Of a stretch of 64,000 nt of DNA, positions 1-7,498 are shown piece after piece (within the stretch, counting starts at the first letter, position 1; each line of letters starts with the position of its first letter). A model generated the notes under the pieces. That model did not search any database. It was not told where the DNA came from and saw only the letters and a list, made by a program, of their open reading frames with translations. This DNA comes from Alcanivorax jadensis T9 (GTDB lineage: Bacteria; Pseudomonadota; Gammaproteobacteria; Pseudomonadales; Alcanivoracaceae). Where the stretch lies: contig NZ_ARXU01000003.1 of the NCBI RefSeq assembly GCF_000756655.1, positions 62,001 through 126,000 on the forward strand, read 5' to 3'. The translations under genes were made by a program, and so were the position numbers.

Positions 1-1650
1 TTCCTGGGGCAAACCCCGGAATACCAGCAACGCCACCACGCACAGGGCCACGCAGCCCACCACCAGCGGCCAGGGTTTACCCAGGGCCGCCGCCAGACTG
101 CGGGCATAGCCGTTGTTGAGTTTTTGCAGGCCACGTTCGAAGGCATTGCCCTCGCCTTGCAGTTCCTTGACGCTGTGCCGGTGCAGCCAGCGGGAACAGA
201 GCATGGGCGCCAGACTCAGGGCGACGATGCTGGAGATGATCACCGCGGAGGCCAGGGTAAAGCCGAACTCGCCAAACAGCCGACCCACGTCACCGCCCAT
301 GAAGGAGATCGGCACGAACACCGCCACCAGGGTCAGGGTGGTGGCCACCACCGCAAAGGCCACCTGGCGGGCACCGCGATAGGCGGCCACCAACCGGGTT
401 TCCCCTTCGTCGATGCGCCGCTGGATGTTTTCCAGCATGACGATGGCATCGTCCACCACCAGGCCAATGGCCAGGATCAACGCCAGCAGGGTAAGCACGT
501 TGATGGAGAAATCCATGATGCCCAGGCCGATAAAGGCACCAATGATCGATACCGGAATGGTCACCGCCGGAATCAGGGTAGCGCGCAGATTACCCAGGAA
601 GGCGAAGATCACCGCGATCACCAGCGCCACGGAAATGCCCAGGGTGACCAGCACTTCCTTGATGGAGGCGCGAATAAACAGGGATTCGTCGTAGTTCACA
701 TCCAGGCTGATATCCGCCGGCAAGCTGCTCCTCACCGCCTCGATTTCTGCCTGCACGTTATCGGATACCGCCACGGTATTGGCCTTGGACTGGCGAATGA
801 TACCCAGGCCGATGGCGGTCTCGCCGTTGGCACGCAGCACGGTGTCATCGCTTTCCACGCCCAGCTCCACCCGGGCTACATCGCCCACCCGCAGCAGGTA
901 ATTGCCCTGGCGACGCACCACCAGATCCTCAAACTCATTCACCGAGGACAGACGATTGTCGGCACGCACGGTAAAGGCACGGGACTGGGATTCCAGACGC
1001 CCGGCGGGCAACTCCACATTATTGCTGCGCAGGGCCTGTTCGATATCAGTGACGGTGACCTGGTTGGCGGCCATGCTCTGGCGGTCCAGCCAGACGCGCA
1101 TGGCATAGCGGCGCTCGCCGCCGATGAAGACTTCCGACACCCCGTCCAGCACCGCGAAACGATCCACCAGGGAGCGCTCGGCAAAGTCGGTGAGTTCCTC
1201 GGGCGCCAGGGTGCTGCTGGTCAACGTTACCCAGATGATGGGCCGGGCATCGGCGTCGGATTTGGCGATTACCGGGGTGTCCGCTTCTTCCGGCAGACGG
1301 TTGAGCACCCGCGACACCGCGTCACGCAGGTCGTTGGCCGCCACGTCCACATCCCGGTCCAGATTGAATTCCACACTGGTACGGGCGGAGCCCAGCCGGC
1401 TGCGCGATTCGATCTTGCGCACCCCTTCCACCCCGGCCACGGCCCCTTCGATCACCTGGATAATCTGGGTATCAATGACTTCCGGCGCGGCGCCAGCATA
1501 GTCCACCGAAATGGACACTTCCGGCGGATCGATGTCCGGGTATTCGCGCACCGACAATTTCATCAAGGCGCTGATGCCGAAAACCACAATCAACAGACTG
1601 ATGACCGTGGCGAAGACCGGTCGCTTGATGGAGATATCGGAAAGAATCAT
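1..1650 (-). CDS. RND efflux permease, N-terminal part (3' end outside window)
   Basis: Inner-membrane proton-driven RND (AcrB/MexB-type) transporter subunit that would export drugs or other toxic compounds with the membrane fusion protein encoded just upstream. The visible 550 residues start MILSDISIKRPVFATVIS, a typical RND N-terminus with the first membrane helix, followed by a large periplasmic porter region and then a run of helices from about residue 335. The helix carrying GLVVDDAIVMLENIQ holds the Asp-Asp pair of the proton relay. The start codon overlaps the stop of the upstream gene (ATGA), so the two are translationally coupled. The C-terminal half and any outer-membrane partner lie beyond the window. 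Substrate cannot be judged. Confidence 0.93.
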   Translation of the reverse strand, partial: MILSDISIKRPVFATVISLLIVVFGISALMKLSVREYPDIDPPEVSISVDYAGAAPEVIDTQIIQVIEGAVAGVEGVRKIESRSRLGSARTSVEFNLDRDVDVAANDLRDAVSRVLNRLPEEADTPVIAKSDADARPIIWVTLTSSTLAPEELTDFAERSLVDRFAVLDGVSEVFIGGERRYAMRVWLDRQSMAANQVTVTDIEQALRSNNVELPAGRLESQSRAFTVRADNRLSSVNEFEDLVVRRQGNYLLRVGDVARVELGVESDDTVLRANGETAIGLGIIRQSKANTVAVSDNVQAEIEAVRSSLPADISLDVNYDESLFIRASIKEVLVTLGISVALVIAVIFAFLGNLRATLIPAVTIPVSIIGAFIGLGIMDFSINVLTLLALILAIGLVVDDAIVMLENIQRRIDEGETRLVAAYRGARQVAFAVVATTLTLVAVFVPISFMGGDVGRLFGEFGFTLASAVIISSIVALSLAPMLCSRWLHRHSVKELQGEGNAFERGLQKLNNGYARSLAAALGKPWPLVVGCVALCVVALLVFRGLPQE

Positions 1651-2768
1651 GCAGCGGCCTCGCTGTCCGCCTTATCGGCGTCCGGCGAAGCAGGCTTCAG
1701 CAGGGCCCGCTGCCCCGGCAGCAAGGCCTCCGGGTTATCCAGCACATGCACCGCCTGGCCACTGCCCAGACGGGAATGGCCGTTGACCACCACGTCCGGC
1801 TTGCCGGTCAGGCCACTGGTGATTTCTACCCAGCCGTCACGACGGCCACCCAGGGTGACCGGGTGGCGCTCGGCAGTGTTGTCCGCGGTGACGGTGAACA
1901 CATAGCTCTGCGCCCCCTGAGTAATGATCGATTGCTCAGGCACCAGCAGGGCATCGCGCTCGGCCAGCTGCACGGACACGCGCAGGAATTGCCCGGGACG
2001 AATCCGGTCCTGGGGGTTTTCCAGCCGCGCCCGCGCAGTGAGGCTGCGGCTGGCCGTGCTGACCCGGGAATCCAGATCGGTGATGTTGCCTTCGAACACC
2101 TGATCCGGAAAGGCTTCGTTGCGAGCCTGCACCGGCAGGCCGGAAACCAGCCGGGCCAGGTAGCGTTCCGGCACCTGAAAATCCACTTCGATATAACCCA
2201 GATTATCCAGGGTGGTGATGGCATCACCGGTTTGCAGGTAGCCACCCGCATCCACCTGACGCAACCCCACCACGCCGGCAAAGGGAGCGCGGATGGTGTG
2301 ATCGTTGAAATTGGCCCGGGCGGCATCGCGGCTGGCCTTGGCACCATCCAGGGTGGTGCGGAAGGTATCCACTTCGGACTGGGAAATAGCGCGGCTCTTG
2401 ACCAGTTTTTGGCCGCGCTGGAAATCATTCAGCGCGCGCTGGTATTCCGCTTCGCTGCGCGCCAGCTCGGCGCTGGCATTGCGGTCATCCAGAGTGACCA
2501 GCACCTTACCCTGTTCCACCTTCTGCCCCTGGCGGAAATGGATCTTCGCCACCCGGCCGGGGACTTCGGTAAGGATGGTCACTGCCTGGGCGGCCCGCGC
2601 CGTACCCACCGCTTCCACCCGATCAAACAGGGAACGTTCGATACTCGGCGCCAGGTTGACCACCGTGGGCGGACGCTGCCCCATGGGTGCTGGCGCGGGC
2701 GCCAGGGCCCACCAGAGGCCAGCACCTACCAGCACCACCAGTATCAGGGCGGCGATAATCCGCTTCAT
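1647..2768 (-). CDS. RND efflux periplasmic adaptor (membrane fusion protein)
   Basis: HlyD/AcrA-family periplasmic adaptor, 373 aa, that links the RND permease to an outer-membrane channel. It begins MKRIIAALILVVLVGAGLWW, a single N-terminal membrane anchor with no lipobox Cys. A biotinyl-lipoyl-like half (around PGRVAKIHFRQGQKVEQGKV), an alpha-helical hairpin, the second lipoyl half (IRAPFAGVVGLRQVDAG) and a beta-barrel follow in the usual order. I chose the ATG at 2768 because GGAGA lies five bases upstream; a longer frame to 2822 lacks a ribosome site. It is first in an operon with the permease. No regulator gene is adjacent. Confidence 0.93.
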   Translation of the reverse strand: MKRIIAALILVVLVGAGLWWALAPAPAPMGQRPPTVVNLAPSIERSLFDRVEAVGTARAAQAVTILTEVPGRVAKIHFRQGQKVEQGKVLVTLDDRNASAELARSEAEYQRALNDFQRGQKLVKSRAISQSEVDTFRTTLDGAKASRDAARANFNDHTIRAPFAGVVGLRQVDAGGYLQTGDAITTLDNLGYIEVDFQVPERYLARLVSGLPVQARNEAFPDQVFEGNITDLDSRVSTASRSLTARARLENPQDRIRPGQFLRVSVQLAERDALLVPEQSIITQGAQSYVFTVTADNTAERHPVTLGGRRDGWVEITSGLTGKPDVVVNGHSRLGSGQAVHVLDNPEALLPGQRALLKPASPDADKADSEAAA

Positions 2769-2926
2769 GAACGTCTCCAAAGTGTTATTCGCAACAAGCC
2801 GTAAGGAAAGTCTAACGCCCAATTATGCAAGCAATTTGTAGAGGGAGCGTTAAAGTAACCGGAAATTATGAAGTAAATTCAGTTTACGCGCAGATTCTTG
2901 CCGTAGGAGCGGAAAAGCAACGGATA

Positions 2927-3181
2927 TTTCACCACAGAGGACACAGAGCTCACCGAGAAAACCCCAGTTCTTTTGGTTATCGCAAATTTGCTCGCCTGGC
3001 GGATGACAGCACCTGCAATCTGAATCCATGCCCACCGCCACAGATTGCGTAGGTGCACTGAGCTCAAGGCGAACTGCACCACAACCACCATCTCCAGCAA
3101 GTTGGTACAGCAGCCATTTTTCACTCTACTCCACGATAAATCTTCTTTGCCTCTGTGTGCTCAGTGCCCTCTGTGGTGAAA
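2927..3181. repeat. Inverted pair of CACAGAGG-type palindromic repeats in a gene-free gap
   Basis: The 498-base gap between the efflux operon and the acyl-CoA ligase holds no gene. It holds two oppositely oriented arms: TTTCACCACAGAGGACACAG at 2927 and its near mirror ending CCTCTGTGGTGAAA at 3168-3181. Related arms recur after dnaN (20591-20695). The arrangement looks like a dispersed REP-like element; a role is not evident. Confidence 0.6.
3053..3080 (+). repeat. 28-bp dispersed repeat, copy 1
   Basis: A 28-base unit starting GTGCACTGAGCTCAAGGC and ending ACTGCACC. It matches the reverse complement of 5121-5148, beside fumC, at 26 of 28 positions. It lies inside the gap that also carries the CACAGAGG arms. 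Confidence 0.55.
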
Positions 3182-3212
3182 AGGCTTTTGATCATGACCT
3201 GCTTTGTTCGCC

Positions 3213-3240
3213 AATAAAAAGCCCGCCGGGAGGCGGGCTT
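3213..3240 (-). terminator. Rho-independent terminator of the acyl-CoA ligase gene
   Basis: Perfect 9-bp stem AAGCCCGCC / GGCGGGCTT with a four-base loop. On the minus strand it is followed by TTTTTATT, 27 bases after the stop codon of the ligase gene. Confidence 0.9.
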
Positions 3241-3266
3241 CTAAGTAGTGTGACGCCGTGGAGACA

Positions 3267-4898
3267 TTACACCATTTCGGCGCGCATCTTCTTCTTGTCC
3301 AGCTTGCCCACAGACGTGCGCGGCAGCTCATCCACGAAAATGACGCGGTCGGGGATGCCATAACGGCTGATGATGCCCTTGTCGGCGTAATCGGCCATCA
3401 GGGCCTTGATGCCCTCTTCATCCGCGTCGCCATTCTTGACCACCAGGGCCACGGGGCGCTCGCCCCATTTCTCGTCAGGCACACCGACCACGGCACATTC
3501 GCCGACGCCGGCGTGCTGCAGGATCATGCCTTCCAGGTCGATGGAGGACACCCACTCGCCGCCGGTCTTGATCACGTCCTTGATGCGGTCGACGATCTTC
3601 AGCCAGCCACCCTCGCTCATCACCGCCACATCACCGGTGTGCAGCCAGCCGCCGGCCCACAGCTCCTCGGATTTTTCCTTGTCGTGGAGATAACCCTGAG
3701 TCAGCCACGGGGCACGCACTACCACTTCGCCCTGGCTCTTGCCGTCGTGGGGCACGTCGTTCATTTCCGCATCGACGATACGCAGCTGCACCATGGCCAC
3801 CGGGCGACCAGTGCGAGTGCGGTAGTCCGCCTGGGTTTCCAGGTCAGCCTTTTCCAGTTCCGGGGTCAGTTGCGCCAGGGTCAGCAGCGGGCAGGTTTCG
3901 CTCATGCCGTAGCCGGTGTAGATATCGATGCCGCGCTCCAGCGCGCCCATGGCCAGAGCCTTGGGCAAGGCGGAGCCACCGATGATCACTTTCCAGCCGC
4001 TTAGATCGATGCTCTTGGCCGCTTCCGCCTGCAACAACATCTGGATGATGGTGGGCACGCAGTGGGAGAAGGTGACCTTCTTGGTAACCAGCAATTTGAG
4101 CAGCGAGGCCGGCTCGTAACGACCCGGGTACACTTGCTGCACGCCCATCAGGGTGGCCATGTAGGGAATACCCCAGGCATGCACGTGGAACATGGGGGTA
4201 ATCGGCATGTAGACGTCGTCTTCGTTGAAACGTCCCTGACCCACACCGGCCATGGAGGAGCGGCCGGCGAAGGTGTGCAGCACCAGCTGACGATGGGAGA
4301 AGTACACGCCCTTGGGCAGGCCGGTGGTGCCGGTGGTGTAGAAGGTGGTGGCGCGGGTGTTTTCGTCCAGCTCCGGGAACTCGAAGCGGGCCGGTGCCTT
4401 GGCCAGCAGCTCTTCGTATTCGCCGGCCAGGGGCAGCGCATCGCTGCTTTTTACACCATCGTCGTCGAGCAGGATGTAGGTCTTCACCGGCTCGATGCGA
4501 TCCTTGATGGCTTCCAGGATCGGCAGGAATTCGCTGTTCACCAGGATGGCATCATCCTCGGCGTGGTTGATGGTGTAGAGCACCTGCTCCGGGCTCAGGC
4601 GCACGTTCACGGTGTGCAGTACCGCGCCCATCATGGGGATGGCAAAGAACGCTTCCAGGTAACGGTTGGTGTCCCAGTCCATCACTGCCACGGTATCGCC
4701 GGGCTTGATGCCCTGGGCGGCCAGCGCGCCAGCCAGACGATGCACCCGCTCTTCAAATTCCCGGTAGGTAAAATCCCGGTCGCCGTAGGTGATGGTCTGT
4801 TCCGGCGCCTTTTGCACGCCCGCTTCGAGAATACGGTTGATCACCAGCGGCGGCTCCACGGCGGAAGGGGTGCGCTGGATGGTGAGGTTACTGCTCAT
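3267..4898 (-). CDS. Medium/long-chain fatty-acid--CoA ligase (AlkK-like AMP-forming)
   Basis: Adenylate-forming enzyme, 543 aa, that activates a carboxylic acid, most likely a fatty acid, to its acyl-CoA with ATP. The ANL-family motifs are present in order: the phosphate loop YTTGTTGLPKGVYFSHR near residue 195, YGMSETCPLL near 335, GWLHTGDVAVM near 425 and the C-terminal Lys region SVGKLDKKKMR. Overall pattern and length are closest to the AlkK/medium-chain branch rather than FadD, as far as can be judged by eye. GGAG lies five bases from the ATG. It is a single-gene unit with its own terminator. Feeding alkane- or lipid-derived acids into beta-oxidation would fit the suggested host, but that is inference. 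Confidence 0.88.
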   Translation of the reverse strand: MSSNLTIQRTPSAVEPPLVINRILEAGVQKAPEQTITYGDRDFTYREFEERVHRLAGALAAQGIKPGDTVAVMDWDTNRYLEAFFAIPMMGAVLHTVNVRLSPEQVLYTINHAEDDAILVNSEFLPILEAIKDRIEPVKTYILLDDDGVKSSDALPLAGEYEELLAKAPARFEFPELDENTRATTFYTTGTTGLPKGVYFSHRQLVLHTFAGRSSMAGVGQGRFNEDDVYMPITPMFHVHAWGIPYMATLMGVQQVYPGRYEPASLLKLLVTKKVTFSHCVPTIIQMLLQAEAAKSIDLSGWKVIIGGSALPKALAMGALERGIDIYTGYGMSETCPLLTLAQLTPELEKADLETQADYRTRTGRPVAMVQLRIVDAEMNDVPHDGKSQGEVVVRAPWLTQGYLHDKEKSEELWAGGWLHTGDVAVMSEGGWLKIVDRIKDVIKTGGEWVSSIDLEGMILQHAGVGECAVVGVPDEKWGERPVALVVKNGDADEEGIKALMADYADKGIISRYGIPDRVIFVDELPRTSVGKLDKKKMRAEMV

Positions 4899-5088
4899 AG
4901 TGGCTCCGTTACCTTGTTATTCTGGCGATATGGGCGGGGCGATGCGTCCATACCTGTGAGTATGTAAGGCGTTCCAGACTGACACAGTCCCCCGCACGGG
5001 TCATCCGTTCAGCTACGCCTGAGGTAACAAAATACTACTCGGTGTAGACGCTGTGTCTAGGGATAAAAGCACAAAGCAATGAGGGAGA

Positions 5089-5154
5089 CGCAGGGTGTAC
5101 TGCGCTGAAGGCGAGCCGATGGTGCAGTTCGCCTTGGGCTCAGTACACCCTGCG
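5089..5154. repeat. Long hairpin repeat directly behind fumC (28-bp repeat, copy 2)
   Basis: Perfect 14-bp arms CGCAGGGTGTACTG and CAGTACACCCTGCG enclose a second, imperfect inverted pair (AAGGCGA / TCGCCTT). The right half shares 26 of 28 bases with 3053-3080 in opposite orientation. It ends three bases from the fumC stop, so it may protect the mRNA 3' end or end transcription, although no T-run follows on the minus strand. Confidence 0.7.
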
Positions 5155-5157
5155 GAT

Positions 5158-6537
5158 TCAGGGACGGGTCAGGCGTTTCGGGTCCAGCAGTTTTTCCAGC
5201 TCCTGCCGTGACAGGTCGGACTGTTCCTCGGCCACGTCGATCACCGGCCGGCCGCTGGCAAAGGCTTCCTTGGCGATCTTCGCGGCCTTCTCATAACCGA
5301 TCACCGGATTCAGGGCGGTGACCAGAATCGGGTTCTTGCCCACGCCCTCGGCCAGACGGTCTTCATTGAAGGTCATGCCGGTGATCGCCCGGTCGGCCAG
5401 GTTACGGCAGCTGTTGGCCAGCCACGCGGTCATGTCCAGCAGGTTGCTGGCCACCAGCGGCAGCATCACATTGAGCTGGAAGTTGCCGCTCTGGGCCGCC
5501 ACCGCATTGGCCTGATCCAGCCCCATCACCTGGGCCGCCACCATGGTCACCGATTCGCAGATCACCGGGTTCACCTTGCCGGGCATGATCGAGGAACCAG
5601 GCTGGGTGGCCGGCAGCTGCAGCTCGCCCAGGCCATGAATGGGGCCTGAGTTCATCCAGCGCAGGTCGTTGCTGATCTTCATCATCACCACTGCCAGCCC
5701 GCGCAAGGCCGCGGACAGATTCAGCGGCGCATCCAGAGCGCTCTGGGCCACAAAGGGATGCGGCAAGGGCTTAAAGCCCAGGCCGGTTTCGTCCGCCAGT
5801 TGCTCCGCAAAGGTGGTCGCAAAATCCGGGTGGGCATTGATACCGCTGCCTACCGCCGTACCGCCCTGGGGGATGGCCAGCAGCTCATCCCGGGCGCGGG
5901 CCAGCCGGCTGCTGGCATCCTGTAACTGCAGCACCCAGGTCTGCAGCTCCTGCTCCACCGTCACCGGCATGGCATCCATCAGATGGGTGCGGCCGGTCTT
6001 GACCAACTCGCGACCTTCGCGGGCACGCAGCCCCAGAGTCGCGATCAGGTGTTCCAGACCGGGGAGCAATTGCTCGGTGACAGCCAGTACGGACGACACA
6101 TGAATCGCAGTGGGAACAGTGTCGTTGCTGCTCTGCCCCAGATTCACATCATCATTGGGATGAATCTCGGCGCCGGCATCCGCGCACAGGTGGGCAATCA
6201 CCTCGTTCACGTTCATGTTGGTGCTGGTACCGGAACCGGTCTGGAAAATATCCACCGGGAACTGATCCAGATGGTGGCCGTCGAGCAGATCATTACAGGC
6301 GCCGACGATGGCAGCCTGCTTGTCCGCCGGCAATTGTTCCAGCTTGAGATTGGCTTCCGCTGAGCAGCGCTTGATGCGAACCACCGCAAGAATGAAACGC
6401 TCCGGCAACGGGCGACCGCTGATGGGGAAATTATCCACTGCTCGCTGGGTCTGGGCGCCCCAGCGAGCGGCTTTGGGTACCTGCACCTGGCCCAGGGAAT
6501 CGGTTTCGATACGGGTGTCGGTGTCGTGGCCGCTCAT
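5158..6537 (-). CDS. fumC: Fumarate hydratase, class II
   Basis: Iron-independent fumarase, converting fumarate and L-malate in the TCA cycle in the cytosol. At 459 aa it is the normal length for the family. The fumarase/aspartase signature GSSIMPGKVNPVICES is intact, as are the substrate-site segments GSGTSTNMNVNEV and GRTHLMDAMP. The ATG at 6537 has AGGAGG six bases upstream and gives MSGHDTDTRIETDSLG; an in-frame ATG further upstream has no comparable site. The gene stands alone, facing away from the cho-like gene. A REP-like hairpin abuts its stop codon. Confidence 0.96.
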   Translation of the reverse strand: MSGHDTDTRIETDSLGQVQVPKAARWGAQTQRAVDNFPISGRPLPERFILAVVRIKRCSAEANLKLEQLPADKQAAIVGACNDLLDGHHLDQFPVDIFQTGSGTSTNMNVNEVIAHLCADAGAEIHPNDDVNLGQSSNDTVPTAIHVSSVLAVTEQLLPGLEHLIATLGLRAREGRELVKTGRTHLMDAMPVTVEQELQTWVLQLQDASSRLARARDELLAIPQGGTAVGSGINAHPDFATTFAEQLADETGLGFKPLPHPFVAQSALDAPLNLSAALRGLAVVMMKISNDLRWMNSGPIHGLGELQLPATQPGSSIMPGKVNPVICESVTMVAAQVMGLDQANAVAAQSGNFQLNVMLPLVASNLLDMTAWLANSCRNLADRAITGMTFNEDRLAEGVGKNPILVTALNPVIGYEKAAKIAKEAFASGRPVIDVAEEQSDLSRQELEKLLDPKRLTRP

Positions 6538-6628
6538 GGTTGCCTCCTGGCAATGCATTTTCTCCATCATGGCACGGTAAAAATATCAGATCATCCATCT
6601 CGCCTTCACCACATCATGGCGTTTCCCC

Positions 6629-7498
6629 ATGGACACTACCGGCATGTACCCAGATTCAGATGCCTCCCCGGTCGACCCGGGCCTGTTTGCTGACCTGCCC
6701 ACCCTCCCCGGCATTTACCGGTTTTTTGGCGAGCAGGACGAACTACTCTATGTGGGTAAAAGCATCAATTTGCGGCAACGGGTAAAAAGCCATTTTTCTG
6801 CCCGGCATCGGGATAAGAAGGAAGGGCGGCTGTGCTACCTCACTCGCCGCATCGAGCATCAGGTCACCGCCGGCGAACTGGGCGCGCTGCTGCTGGAGAA
6901 TCGGGAAATCAAACAACGCCAGCCGATTTTCAACCGTCGCCAGCGCCGGTATCGGCAGCTGCACACCTGGCGACTGGAAATCGATGCCCGCGGTTTTCTG
7001 GTTCCGGTTTTATACCGACCGCTGGTGGATGACGATGGCTGGCAACAGGACAGCTTCGGCCTGTTTCGCAGCCCTCGCCAGGCAAAGACCATGCTGGACA
7101 GCAAAGTGCGCGACGCAGCTCTTTGCCCGCGTATCTGCGGGATGGAAACGGGACGCCACGGTGCCTGCTTTGCGCACCAGCTGGGCCGCTGTCAGGGTGC
7201 CTGTTGTGGCAAGGAAACCAGGAATAGCCATAACCAGCGGTTGCGGAAAACGCTTGAAGACCAGCATATCCACGCCTGGCCTTACTCTGGAATGCTGGTG
7301 ATTCGTGAAGAGAGCCCCCGGCAAACCGACTACCATCTGATTGATCAGTGGTGTCATCTCACTACCTTGCAGCGTCAGCCTGAATCCGCTGTGATTACGC
7401 CGGATGCGGATGCCAGCTTTGATCTGGACAGCTACCGCATGTTGATCCGGTTTCTGGATCAGGGTGTCGAGCATTTTGTGTTGCCGCCGGAAACCTAG
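6629..7498 (+). CDS. cho: Cho-like GIY-YIG excinuclease
   Basis: Homolog of E. coli Cho (UvrC-homologue), 289 aa, which makes the 3' incision in UvrAB-dependent nucleotide excision repair. The GIY-YIG domain is at the N-terminus: LPGIYRFFGEQDELLYVGKS with the second Arg in LRQRVKSHF and the metal-binding Glu in LLENREIKQRQPIFN. A Cys-containing stretch (CPRICGMETGRHGACFAHQLGRC split over about 20 residues) follows, as in UvrC/Cho. UvrB-binding and helix-hairpin-helix regions of UvrC are absent, as expected. Start is either 6629 or the ATG at 6644. Its stop TAG shares the palindrome CTAG with the stop of the convergent gene. Confidence 0.85.
   Translation: MDTTGMYPDSDASPVDPGLFADLPTLPGIYRFFGEQDELLYVGKSINLRQRVKSHFSARHRDKKEGRLCYLTRRIEHQVTAGELGALLLENREIKQRQPIFNRRQRRYRQLHTWRLEIDARGFLVPVLYRPLVDDDGWQQDSFGLFRSPRQAKTMLDSKVRDAALCPRICGMETGRHGACFAHQLGRCQGACCGKETRNSHNQRLRKTLEDQHIHAWPYSGMLVIREESPRQTDYHLIDQWCHLTTLQRQPESAVITPDADASFDLDSYRMLIRFLDQGVEHFVLPPET

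Noticed and set aside
124-1905. 593-codon plus-strand open frame opposite the efflux genes
   Set aside because: It is antisense to clear RND and adaptor genes, His/Gln/Gly-rich with no recognisable fold, a typical mirror frame of GC-rich coding sequence.
4171-4186. Third parS site in the acyl-CoA ligase gene
   Set aside because: Only the right half (CACGTGGAACA) matches; four of the first five bases differ and the site is not palindromic. It is explained by coding sequence.
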